A stretch of 37,694 nucleotides of DNA from Hypsibius dujardini. Lineage: Eukaryota > Tardigrada > Eutardigrada > Parachela > Hypsibiidae. A model generated the notes under the pieces. It did no database searches. It had not been told where the DNA came from and was given only the letters and a program-made list of their open reading frames with translations. Each line of letters opens with the position of its first letter. Position 1 is the first letter of the stretch. Below, one piece after another: positions 29,501 through 37,694 of the stretch. The stretch spans positions 1-37,694 of the forward strand of contig LRSR01013630.1 in assembly GCA_001579985.1 (NCBI GenBank), given 5' to 3'. A program made the translations under genes and the position numbers.

Positions 29501-30314
29501 TGTTTCTTACCTTCCAAAAAGTAGGCGACGTGAAAAACTCAACTTTTACCAGCCTCATTAGTACTTTACTTTTTTACGTAGATCTGGCCTGGATACCGTG
29601 GCAAGCCAAAAACTTTGTTTAATACATCTCAATAATTAGGATAATGATAAAGTTCCCAAGTGATTTAAACGAGGGAAAAACTAACTGTTTCGCGCCACAA
29701 AAAGAGTTTCTTACCTTCCCAAAAATGAGCGACAAAATAACTTAACTTGTTTACCGGCCTCATTAGCACGTTATTTTGCCTGACAGGTCTGGTTCCAAAA
29801 CCGTCGGGCCAAGTACCGCAAACAAGAGAAGCAGCTGCAAAAATCGATGAACGGCGGCGTCGGCGGCGGCGGCGGCCCCAACAGCATGGTCAACGGCGGC
29901 GCCAATCCCATCCGTAACTTCTACACCACCAACGTCAGCCGCAACCCCTACATGGCCTACCAGCAGCAGCAGCAGCATGTGCACCACCACGCGCAGATGG
30001 GTCGATTCCCCGGCACGTCCGTGCCCTCACCGCACTCCAGCTCGCTGTATAACCCCGTCGTCGGGGGAGGAGGGCAGTTTCCGTCGATGCAGCCGGGCGG
30101 CGGCCTGTCCAACATGGGGATGATGCGGTCCCCGGTGGAGACGGGCGGGATGGGCGAGCCGGAGGACGGACTGGATTGGTACAACAAGAGCCTCTCCGCG
30201 CTGCGTTTCTCCCAGATGAACACGCAGGGGGCCAGCGGGCAGTTCCAGCCTTCGTTGATGCAGTACGACGTCAAGGGCAACAACTGTCTTCACTCGGGTC
30301 TTACGGGATTGTAA
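26598..30314 (+). CDS. unc-42: Paired-class (Q50) homeodomain transcription factor, UNC-42/PROP1-like, 3 exons, 324 aa
   Basis: Exons 26598-26784, 26889-27148 and 29787-30314 join in phase. The nuclear DNA-binding protein has a Ser/Thr/His/Gln-rich N-terminus (His run 34-38, Ser run 40-45), a homeodomain at 104-163, and a Gly/Gln/Met-rich C-terminus. The homeodomain reads [18 protein letters not shown].. with [19 protein letters not shown] in helix 2 and [19 protein letters not shown] in helix 3. W48, F49, N51 and R53 are intact, and residue 50 is Gln, typical of paired-like factors without a paired domain. The intron between positions 46 and 47 is a site common in this class. [12 protein letters not shown] plus [11 protein letters not shown] points to the UNC-42/PROP1 group, which specifies neuron identity in nematodes. 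PHOX2 and ARX fit less well. The first exon is the least certain: its donor (TCAG|GTTGGC) is weak, and an ATG at 26849, reading directly into exon 2, is an alternative start. Confidence 0.85.
28063..28270. repeat. Three dispersed copies of a ~27 bp AT-rich unit
   Basis: AAAAC(A/G)TTTTGAAT(A/G)AAACAACTT occurs near 28074, 28140 and 28222. The intervening sequence is rich in GTTAAA and AAATGTTGAATAAAATG variants. It looks like a decayed local duplication. Confidence 0.7.
29236..29786 (+). repeat. ~200-206 bp tandem repeat ending at the homeobox exon 3 acceptor
   Basis: Three diverged units begin at AACGTTCTCAGATGATTT (29238), AACGTTCCCAAGTGAATT (29444) and AAAGTTCCCAAGTGATTT (about 29650). Each continues with a GCGCCA segment, TTTCTTACCT and a CCAAAAA(T/G)(G)..GCGAC segment. 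Units 2 and 3 share CC(A/G)GCCTCATTAG(T/C)AC up to the splice acceptor. The third unit passes through the real AG and into exon 3. Unit 2 has AG at 29580-29581 followed by ATCTGGCCTGGATACCGTGG, a degenerate match to the exon start 205 bp later. Confidence 0.75.
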
Positions 30315-30549
30315 TACGATGATTTGATCTTTATGTAGTAGAGAAACATTTCCCCTTGCAATAAATCATGGCAACTTTCTGGTTGCGGTTGCTTCACAAT
30401 GGTCACTGATTATCTAACTTTTGTCGTCAAAATTTATACTGCATGCAGTAGTCTTGAGCTTTTAGGAAAAGTACGGGGGATTTAGACGTTTCGTACCACG
30501 AATTCGATAACATTTTTTCGGTTCATTCTCTATCTGTCAGCAAGTGTAT
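30315..30549 (+). other. 3' flank of the homeobox gene
   Basis: It begins as a short 3' UTR containing the poly(A) signal at 30360. The remainder up to the ankyrin-type remnant shows no exon. Confidence 0.6.
30360..30365 (+). terminator. AATAAA poly(A) signal of the homeobox gene
   Basis: CCTTGCAATAAATCATGG places a canonical hexamer 46 nt after the stop codon, followed within about 35 nt by GT-rich sequence (TTCTGGTTGCGGTTGC), a normal poly(A) site arrangement. Confidence 0.65.
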
Positions 30550-31885
30550 CGAGAATGATGAATGATGAGCCTGATCCGCGCAATGTTCTATGACGACCAC
30601 ACAACCGATCAAGACCACCGACACTCCTCCTACGTGTATGCGTTTACCTACAAATTTAAAGATCACTTGGCAGTGATCAAGATACTGCTGGAGCACGGCT
30701 GCTATACGCTCCCATTCCGTATTTTGTGCAGTTTGTCCTTGAGAAGGGAGCATTTCTCACGCTGCTCCACACCCTAGAGTACTGCCTCCAGTTTGGGCAG
30801 GCATGCCAGTGGCCCGTGTTCCCCATAGTCACCCGAGATGATTGAATCTGCTAGAGTCTGCTTGATTACGTCATACAGGTTCTGGGGCTCGTTTAGGATC
30901 CTTACGAGGCCAAATCAGGACCCCTCATTATAGGGCCAGGGGCCGGGCAAAGTGGTAGAAAGCATGTTTTTAAAATTGAACCGAAATTCGACGTCTTATC
31001 CCTGATCGTTTTGAAACTTGCCGGGATGTGGGAGTCTCATTTCCAATGCCCCAGGGATTTCAAACAATTTTTAAAAGCTTCAGTTTGTCCATCAAATTCG
31101 GAGCATTCTTAAATGTTTGTAAGCTACCATTTGCAGTTATTACTACGTTTGGTCTGTAAAGAAGAAATGAATCCCGGAAGAGTACTGCTAGACATTCACT
31201 CGAACGGTCGTGCAAGCCCGTCTGCCTCCAAGGGTTGCTGGACAGGCGTGAAATCTTCACCGGAACACCAGAGGAGCGTAAAATTCAGCTACGAGGCGAA
31301 ATTGACAATCTCCAACCGGAAGACGTTATATCCTTCATCCTCCAAGCTTGCAAAAGCAAATCCTCATTCAACGACACCTACCTCGCGGAACTGATTAATC
31401 TCCTCCTTCAGCATCTCCACACCGCCGGCTGAAGCGTCGACCTGCGGGACAGCGACGGGAAGAGTCCTTTGTACCTTTGTGGGGAGACGGACCAGATCGC
31501 CATGGCAAGATTTCTCCTCCGCCACGATCTGCATAATCATGAGCTGTATTGGGAGGTAGAGTTCGGCCGAATGTCCTTCCTGGAATCACCGCTGTCGAGG
31601 GCTATGATACCGGAACGTGTACGAAAATACGGCTTGGAGATGACGCGGTGCCTGCTACTCAGCGGGGAGAGTGCCAACTGGCCCGGTAACATCGGGTACC
31701 GTGCACTAAGACCGTCCTACGACTCTTTCGCTGATTATGCGGGTCTTCGTACGCTATTGGAGCATGGGCTTGATGTCAGATCTCATAGCCTTGTGTATGG
31801 GTTCGATTTCCCCGATGTGGTAGACCGGAATAAGGATGATAGGAATTATTTTAACTTCGGCCTTCCAAAACGTTGGACACTTTGA
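30550..31885 (+). pseudogene. Broken ankyrin-type coding remnant (frameshift, in-frame stop)
   Basis: A frame from 30562 reads LIRAMFYDDHTT.., then VIKILLEHGCYTLP. It must shift to another frame near 30723 to continue as FVQFVLEKGAFLTLLHTLEY, which ends in TGA at 30843-30845. After a degraded stretch, a third block (about 31205-31885) reads KPVCLQGLLDRREIF, LAELINLLLQHLHTAG, TGA (31430-31432), then SVDLRDSDGKSPLYLCGE, MARFLLRHDL and LRTLLEHGLDV. The RDSDGKSPLYLC and LLEHGLDV patterns are ankyrin-repeat signatures, and they continue in the same frame on both sides of the TGA. The original family beyond 'ankyrin-type' is not recognised. A spliced gene avoiding these breaks is possible but would need introns I cannot see. 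Confidence 0.6.
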
Positions 31886-32740
31886 AAAGGCCTATGAGTG
31901 AGTATGAGTATAATTAGCGATCCCAGACAATGTGCAAATCATATAGAACCGTAATGATAAGCAAATGACAGGAATGGAAATGCTCGAGGACAAATGCTAA
32001 ATTTAATTTACCCAAATAGTTTGTTTTTAGAAACCAAACTTTAGTTAAGTTTCAGCAGAAATTGTTGAACTATACTTTTAGTTTTCCCGCTCAAATCTTT
32101 TCTGCCTGAAACTTTTAGCTTAGTTTAAGTTTTCCTAAAACGATGAAACGAATATCACAACATTAGTCATCAAGAGTTTTAGCTCAGGGTTTGTTTAGTC
32201 GTTTGGTTGAGTTTAATGTTGCCGCATCTACGAATAATAAGGCTTGATTTCAGTGCATCAAACAACAATTCCTCTCTTTTTGTCGGCAGATTATTGAAAT
32301 TGATATATCATATTTTGCCTTATCCAAAAAAAACTAACGTTTCGTACTTGTCAACTTAAGCATAATTGGCTGTTTGGTCGGGGCGGAGGTATTGAACGTG
32401 TGTGTTCCATTAAAAACGCCGAAATAAGAGCAAGGAAATCAGTCAAGCAAAACGAGCAGATTGTCTGAACTGATACTAAAGTAATTAATTCCGTAGTTTT
32501 AATTTTTTAATTTTCCATATAAACTAAACTAAAAGCTTTATAAGTCATAACAACCAAAAAACCACTTTAGTAACTGACTTTTATCGATGAAAAAGATAAT
32601 TGACTGCTTTTACTTTTGTCACCCACAAGCGTAAAGACTTAATGAAGATCGAAAGGCGTTTAAACTATCTAACACATATATATAATTAAAACCAAAAACT
32701 ACAATTGCTATATTTAGAATATTTATGCCACAGGTTCTGC
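31886..32740. other. AT-rich spacer
   Basis: No exon is seen. The stretch 32020-32200 is rich in TTTTAGTTTA / AAACTAAAC-type words that also occur around 32490-32580 and 36280-36450, which may be an old AT-rich repeat. Confidence 0.4.
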
Positions 32741-32948
32741 ATGAAAAAAGGAGTGGAATCTCATCCGTACCATGTTCTACAACGACCACACTACAGCTGG
32801 CCATCAGAAACACATCACCATCGTCCAGCCATTTCCCCACAAATTTAAGGGCAACATGACGGTGATGAAGATGCTCCTGCAGAAAGGTTGCCATGCCCCG
32901 GTCGTACAGTACAATGCTGTGTCATGTGTCTTGTGTCGACTTCATTAA
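32741..32948 (+). pseudogene. Second copy of the ankyrin-type remnant (fragment)
   Basis: The frame from about 32757 reads NLIRTMFYNDHTT.., then FPHKFKGNMTVMKMLLQKGC, and stops at 32946-32948. It aligns without gaps in its core to LIRAMFYDDHTT..YKFKDHLAVIKILLEHGC at 30571-30705. It has no start context of its own and no visible exon partners. It is a partial duplicate of the same source gene. Confidence 0.6.
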
Positions 32949-33007
32949 AAATGCGAAATCCCTCACCTCATGTTCCCAACGATGGGGACGCCCAACAGTA
33001 TTATCAA

Positions 33008-33154
33008 TTAGGTTACCGTACTGTCTCAATCATTTGGTGCTGCGTTTTAGATCCACCGTATATTATAACTGCAGTGAAGTACAGTGTGTGCAGTCATAAT
33101 GTACGGGTGGGTCTAAAACGCAGCACCAAAAGATTGAGAGAGTACAGTACCTTA
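33008..33154. mobile_element. 147 bp near-complete palindrome (MITE-like)
   Basis: TTAGGTTACCGTACTGTCTC..ATTTGGTGCTGCGTTTTAGA..CACCGTA on the left pairs with the right half TACGGGTGGGTCTAAAACGC..AGCACCAAAAGATTGAGAG..GTACAGTACCTTA. Pairing extends almost to the centre (ATTATAACTGCAGTG / CAGTCATAAT). The open frames over it are shadows of the palindrome. Confidence 0.8.
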
Positions 33155-33496
33155 CGATTTTCAATAGCAGGATGAAATGAAAATTCTTATGTAATGCATT
33201 AGTCCAGCGGATTCTTTATGATAAAAAATTTTAACAGACCATGCCAGGAAGAAATTTCACAGGCAAACCAAACTCATCACGTTTGTCGCCTGACGCAGTC
33301 ATATAACATAATGTCGCACGCTTCAGGCAACAGCACTGCCGTGACCTTTGCCAGTAACAAACAACACCGTTGCATGTTCAGAGTTTGTCGTCTATCGGCA
33401 TATTCAACGTAGCCAAGGCCTTCGCCAGTGTCGTAGGAAACTGCTTCCTCCTGGGCTGTCAGCCCGCAATTGTGAGCTTCGTACGCCCTTCAACAT

Positions 33497-33612
33497 TCAC
33501 ATCCAAAGGATTTCTGAGGATTTCTGAAGATTTCTGAGGATTTCTAAAGATTTCTGAAAATTTCTGAGGATTTCTAAAGATTTCTAAAGCATTTCTGAAG
33601 ATATCTGAAAAT
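33497..33612. repeat. (GATTTCTGAG)n short tandem array
   Basis: About nine units of GATTTCT(G/A)A(G/A) occur in tandem. A looser version of the same 10-11 bp theme (GATTACTGAAAATTTCTGA, GATTTCCTGAGAATT) is at 34440-34580. Confidence 0.85.
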
Positions 33613-34326
33613 TGGTGACGCTTCGTGAAGGTTCCCGAAAAAACTGCGTAAAGTCGCAAAATAATTGCGGAAAACTTTACATTAGAATCTTTCAGAACGC
33701 AGTTTATTTTTGTCTGGCTGATTGAAATCAAAAAGAAATCAGCTAATTCCAGCTATTCCGTCAGTTTTTGCTCTGAGTGTGAAAATCACACAACATTTTC
33801 GAATAAACCAGCGGAATTTTTGTCGAATGTAGCTACACAAGATCAATCAATCAAAGATTCGGAAAACGTTGTCGCGGGGCCCTCACACTAGTAAGCTTTT
33901 TATTTTAAATGTATCCACATCGACTTCAACAGAAGGGAAAAATACGAAAATCCTCAGTAGAAAGCTAGAGGAAGAGCAGCTGCAAGTAGTTTTTAAGCAA
34001 TTCCTTCCGACACCAAATCAAGACAATCAACTGCGATAATCGCGTAAACATATGTGCGAAAGCTTCTAGGATGAAAACCACTTCACGCATTCCCCCCCCC
34101 CCAGCAGCACAACCAAAAGATAAATCAATTTCTTAAATTTCAAGACAGTTTAAATGAGTTCTTCGAATTCAGTCTTTTAAGACTGAATTTGTGTAAAAAA
34201 TCCGCACGGCGCAAGAAGTACACGATAAGAAGTTTGGCAGGGCGCAGAGAGCACACCACGAAATAAGCTGGCAAAAATCCAAAGAAACTGCTCCGGAGCA
34301 TTTTTTTTTGCCAGCTGATTGAAAAA

Positions 34327-34402
34327 TTCTGGCAAAAAAATCGGCCAACTGGAATATTTCCGCTGGAAATCGGCCAATTGGAATAATTCCGCTGGAAATC
34401 AG
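34327..34402. repeat. ~31 bp tandem duplication
   Basis: ATCGGCCAACTGGAATATTTCCGCTGGAAAT-type units occur twice, followed by a partial third (ATCAGCCAGCC), in the flank of the gustatory-receptor-like gene. Confidence 0.75.
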
Positions 34403-34971
34403 CCAGCCAAAAATAAGTCCTACTCAGAAACATCCTATTGACTATGTCTGAGGATTACTGAAAATTTCTGATATTTTGTGAGGGATTCAGAGAATTTCCA
34501 AGGGTCTCTGAGATTTCCTGAGAATTACCGAGTATTTCTGAGGTTTTCTGACGGATTCAAAGGATTTCCGAGGGTATCAGATTGCTTTTGAGGGTCTCGA
34601 AAATTCGCGAAAAATCGTCACGGCAAATTGTCGGGGGGCCATACGTCAGAGTTATACGATATGTCGGTATACGAGTTGTCTGAGTGCGAATTGTTGGATT
34701 GCCAGTCTGGCCATCTCCGGTAGACGTCGGCACTAGGATACTTGCGCGAATAAACATCGGGGCGAGTCAAAGTAGCATTTGAGCAGATTTCCCAGTGGTA
34801 GCGGTTAAGAGGACTCCTATGAGAGTGACTAGACAGTTACTCTCCGTAATCATTGCTCCTTAAGTGTCTGAAATACCTGTAGCGAATTAATCGTATTCAG
34901 TAACACATTGCGAGAAATATCGGGGACGTTTATTAATGTTTATTCAATAGTATTTTTTCCATGCACCGAGC

Positions 34972-37520
34972 ATGGGGATGGAAGAAGATAGCTACAAAGG
35001 TGAGCAAAAGCGCACTTCTTCCGTCAAAAAGCACGGCTTGCTGACTCCATCGGGAGACCGTTTTCTTCGAATATTTCTATTTAGCCCAAGCTACAAGGAA
35101 ACTACGGTTCTTCCCTTGACATCTTCCTCTAAAGCATACCGTCGCTTCTGCACCCTCGTGGGATGGTGCTCCTTCATCGGCTTCTCCGTCGCTTTTGCGT
35201 TCGACGTGGTCGATCTCATCACCGGCGGCTACGACCCGCAGGAGTACGCCAAGGCCAACCCGTTGATCGGAGCCATCAGCTTCTGCTCGACCCAGCTGGA
35301 ATTTCTCATCGCTTCTTGCTCCATTCTCTTTCTTTTACTCAAACGGGATGACATTTTAAAGAGCGCTGAAGCATTGGAAATCCTCGCAAAAACTCACGTT
35401 GATATCAACGTAAACGTACGCCGGTCCTTGAATCAGCTACATGGCTGTTATATCTTTGCAATAATTTTAGCAGTTACTGGAGCGGTATCTCGATTTGTTT
35501 ATTACTGTATTGTTGACGGGGAATTTTTAAAGCCCATCTTTTACGCTACTACGTTTAATTTCGGCTGGTTCTTCAACTTTTATTTCCACGCTTCGCGGTT
35601 GATTTGTCTGCTGGTGAACTACCCGGTTAAGGTTCTGTGGGCCTACTTCAACATCTTCCTTATCTTCAGTGTTAAAAGTGCCAATGAGAAAAGCTATCGC
35701 TTCCTGAAAAAATTGAAAGAAAAGGAACGAGGAAATAATATCGCCGGTGAGCTTTATGTCGAGCAGCTTCGGAATATGCGCCACGAGATAGAACAATGCA
35801 ACGCTGCATTCGATCGATTGCAAACGGCGTTCGGCGGAAAATTGTTGTGTGACGTGACGTTGAATTTGTCGTCGTTGTGTGTGGGTGTGGCACAGTTCTC
35901 AATTTGGAGTATCAATTCGTCGAGCAGCATGTCCAGTTTGATCACGCTGCTGCAGATCCTCTTGACGCTGGGGATTAAGTTCTTCTGTGTGGGCGTGGTG
36001 GTCATTCCCTCGATTTGTCTTTGTCGGGAGGTAATATGTACTCGTATGGTGAATAAGATTGAAAGCTAAAAATTGTTAACCAAACATCGTTTTAATCAGT
36101 TAGTATTACAGTTAGTTACGAATGGCTTAGTCAAATTACGTAGTTAACTATTTCTAGGTTAATGTACCGGTAGTAACTAAGACTTTTCAGTCAGTGTAAT
36201 TTTTTCAGAAAATACAATTGAAAAATTGGTTAAAAAATGATTTTCACTTTATTTTTTAATAAAAAATGTTTTTAGTTTATATTTAGTCAAATGACTTAGC
36301 TAATTCTAGTTTTTTAGCTTTTACTATGTAAATCCTATCGTAGAAACTAGAATTTTCCGTGTTTGTTTTTCCAGAAACTACAACACTGTTAACAAACAAG
36401 CTCAAATAAGTTACAAGAAGTTCTAGCTTAGTTCCTTAGTTTAGCTAATTTTTACCATCCATAGTGGCGAAAACATTGAATGAACGTGTAATAGAAAGTA
36501 CAGTTTTATCTCGTTTGGTAGTCCTTGTTCTCTCCGAAAGTTTCAACGAAGCTCAGCGAACTATTCCGTTCCATCGTGCCCGTTCAAATATCCGGCCAAA
36601 TTTTGACCGAGTGCTCCCGCCCATAGTATGGGGCTTAAAACATCCAAACAAACTTTTTCGTGGGTGAGAGGCTTTGAACTGATGCGATGTGAAATAACTG
36701 GACCAAACTAATTGAAATCGTTTTACAATTTTTTTAAAGTGTCCACGTGATATTGAATGGACCTGTATATATTACATTCACATGTATCCTAACGTCACCT
36801 ATTACAACAAAAAGGTTTTTTCTTCCAGCAAGAGAAAACTGGTATACTCCTAGAGAAGATCGTGTCAACCCGTGAAGCGTCTATTTATGAGGTAACTTAA
36901 CTCGAAACAACGTTCATTTCCGACTAAGTGACGATTTCACATGTGGCAGTAACCTTAGGCTAACCGAATTGGGGCATTTAACTCGATCTATGTATATTAA
37001 CGAGTTAAATAGTCTAACACGAAACAGCGTTCATTTTTGATTCAGTGACAAGTACACACGTGCCAATAACTTTACGCTAACCGATTTAGGTAATTTAACT
37101 CGATGTGTATGTATTAACGAGTTAAATGGTCTAACTCGGTCAGCGTAAGGTTAATGCTACATGTGTACGTACTTTCATTCATTTTCCCGTCTTCATATTA
37201 TGCTTCCAGAAACCATCCAGCGAGGAGGTCTCACTGACGATGTCGTTGATTGAGCGATTCAAAACTAAAAAGCTAATCTACAGTGCTGGTGGTGTTGCCT
37301 TTCTTGGGCCGGTGGCCATCTCAACGGTTCGTGCCGGATGGTACTCCATTCGCACAATCGCTAGTACTGATTCTCATGGCTCCTTAGAGTTCCTCCTTTA
37401 TTGCAGCTCTTCGCGGGGGTCTTTGCGTTCACGTGCTTTGTGATGGATCGTGCCCAGCACTTCAAACCGGGGCGTAGGACCATTCATACGGCTCAGTCTG
37501 AAGAAGTACCTGGTGTCTAG
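34972..37520 (+). CDS. Gustatory-receptor-like seven-transmembrane protein, 4 exons, 450 aa
   Basis: Exons 34972-36030, 36829-36891, 37210-37326 and 37407-37520, all joined in phase 0. Hydrophobic segments appear at about 58-83, 98-123, 158-180, 188-232 (two segments), 291-314, 322-350 and 414-426, the count expected for invertebrate chemoreceptors of the insect Gr type, which form ligand-gated channels with an intracellular N-terminus. The strongest family cue is the C-terminal order: a KTG..LLEKI segment (356-364), EEVSLTMSLIERF..LIYSAGGVAFLGP (379-409), then a final TM (LFAGVFAFTCFVM) after a splice. Long charged helices between TM4 and TM5 (236-290) also fit. The last donor (CAACG|GTTCGT) is weak. 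Without that splice the protein would end in a non-hydrophobic tail and lack TM7. ATG at 34978 is an alternative start. The ligand is unknown. Confidence 0.72.
36031..36828 (+). other. Gustatory-receptor-like gene intron 1
   Basis: The donor is CGGGAG|GTAATA and the acceptor is TTTTTTCTTCCAG|CAAGAG. Reading through the donor would add about 12 residues before TAA at 36067. It is AT-rich with TTAGTTTAGCTA-type words and no other exon. Confidence 0.7.
36892..37209 (+). other. Gustatory-receptor-like gene intron 2, almost filled by family B repeats
   Basis: The donor is TATGAG|GTAACT and the acceptor is TATGCTTCCAG|AAACCA. Two tandem family B copies (36904-37172) make up about 85% of the 318 bp intron, so its present length is mostly repeat DNA. 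Confidence 0.75.
36904..37172. mobile_element. Two tandem copies of family B foldback element
   Basis: The copies start at GAAACAACGTTCATTT (36904) and GAAACAGCGTTCATTT (37021). Each carries TTA(C/G)GCTAACCGA.TT followed by TTTAACTCGAT. The second copy has the full inverted right arm (TTAACGAGTTAAATGG..CTCGGTCAGCGTAAGG..ACATGTGTA). The first has a truncated right arm ending at TAGTCTAACAC. The family is shared with GPCR intron 1 (4691-4818). Confidence 0.75.
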
Positions 37521-37694
37521 ACATGCTCTTATACATGAGAGGCGGCGGTTGGGACAGATGTCATTTTTTGCCCTTGCTATACTCGTATACCTGCCGAACC
37601 TTACCTGACATGCCTCCGAGTTCTTTCGGTCAAAACGTTTCCTAATATCGTTAAAAGCTGGAGGGATTTCAAATACCCGGTTTCTGTGTGCGAA
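37521..37694 (+). other. 3' flank of the gustatory-receptor-like gene
   Basis: No AATAAA or other clear end signal is visible before the window ends, so the 3' UTR probably continues beyond it. No further coding exon is recognised. Confidence 0.4.

Larger units (their letters stand above)
27149..29786 (+). other. Homeobox intron 2 (2.6 kb)
   Basis: The donor ATTCAG|GTTAGA and acceptor TGCCTGACAG|GTCTGG are phase 0 inside the homeodomain. It contains GT microsatellite patches (27320-27420), TTTTGAATGAAACAACTT-type repeats (28060-28270), and at its 3' end the ~205 bp tandem repeat. No other coding exon is seen. Confidence 0.85.
33155..34971. other. Repeat-rich 5' flank of the gustatory-receptor-like gene
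   Basis: No exon is recognised. It contains GATTTCTGAG-type arrays (33497-33610 and 34440-34580), a ~31 bp tandem duplication (about 34327-34400), a poly-C run (34092-34101) and a short block of the TACGAGTTGTCTG repeat (34640-34695). Confidence 0.6.

Noticed and set aside
33155-34971. Autonomous transposon or retroelement coding region in the repeat-rich spacer
   Set aside because: No transposase, integrase or reverse-transcriptase motif appears in any frame. Only short simple or tandem repeats are present.
1-37694. tRNA, rRNA, CRISPR, bacterial promoters or operons
   Set aside because: No cloverleaf with a matching GGTTCRA arm, no rRNA core sequence and no regularly spaced direct-repeat/spacer array was seen. 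The gene structure is eukaryotic, so prokaryotic categories do not apply.

Overview
The window is eukaryotic nuclear DNA. Every recognisable gene is split by GT..AG introns, the intergenic space is full of foldback elements and satellites, and there are no bacterial operons or RNA genes that I can see. The gene set (a CCAP/vasopressin-type neuropeptide GPCR, an insect-gustatory-receptor-like 7TM protein, an UNC-42/PROP1-like paired-class homeobox gene, ANKLE2 and FAM234) indicates an invertebrate bilaterian. An ecdysozoan is most likely and a tardigrade is possible, but I cannot fix the species from sequence alone.

Layout. 1-3245: a 33-40 bp tandem array with a longer repeat period, one weak candidate for a small secreted peptide (minus strand), and a cluster of MITE-like inverted repeats. 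3246-10633 (+): a four-exon GPCR, 455 aa. 11069-14769 (-): a six-exon ANKLE2 homologue, 577 aa, convergent with the GPCR; an overlapping pair of poly(A)-type hexamers on opposite strands lies between them. 15290-23664 (-): a six-exon FAM234-family FG-GAP membrane protein, 758 aa, in tandem with ANKLE2. 23665-26597: a 2.9 kb divergent interval. 26598-30314 (+): a three-exon homeobox gene, 324 aa, split inside the homeodomain. 30550-32950: broken ankyrin-type coding remnants in two related copies. 32950-34971: repeat-rich spacer. 34972-37520 (+): a four-exon gustatory-receptor-like gene, 450 aa.

All exon joins listed preserve frame and use GT/AG borders. I read them by eye and no transcript confirms them. 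The genes do not form a pathway. The most unusual signals are in non-coding DNA: (i) a ~205 bp tandem repeat in the homeobox intron whose last unit runs through the working splice acceptor into the recognition-helix exon, while an earlier unit keeps a decayed copy of both; (ii) two related foldback elements placed 13-20 nt after the 5' splice sites of consecutive ANKLE2 introns; (iii) several foldback families recurring in different genes' introns; (iv) decaying ankyrin duplicates with an in-frame stop and a frameshift. I found no convincing new multi-gene system.
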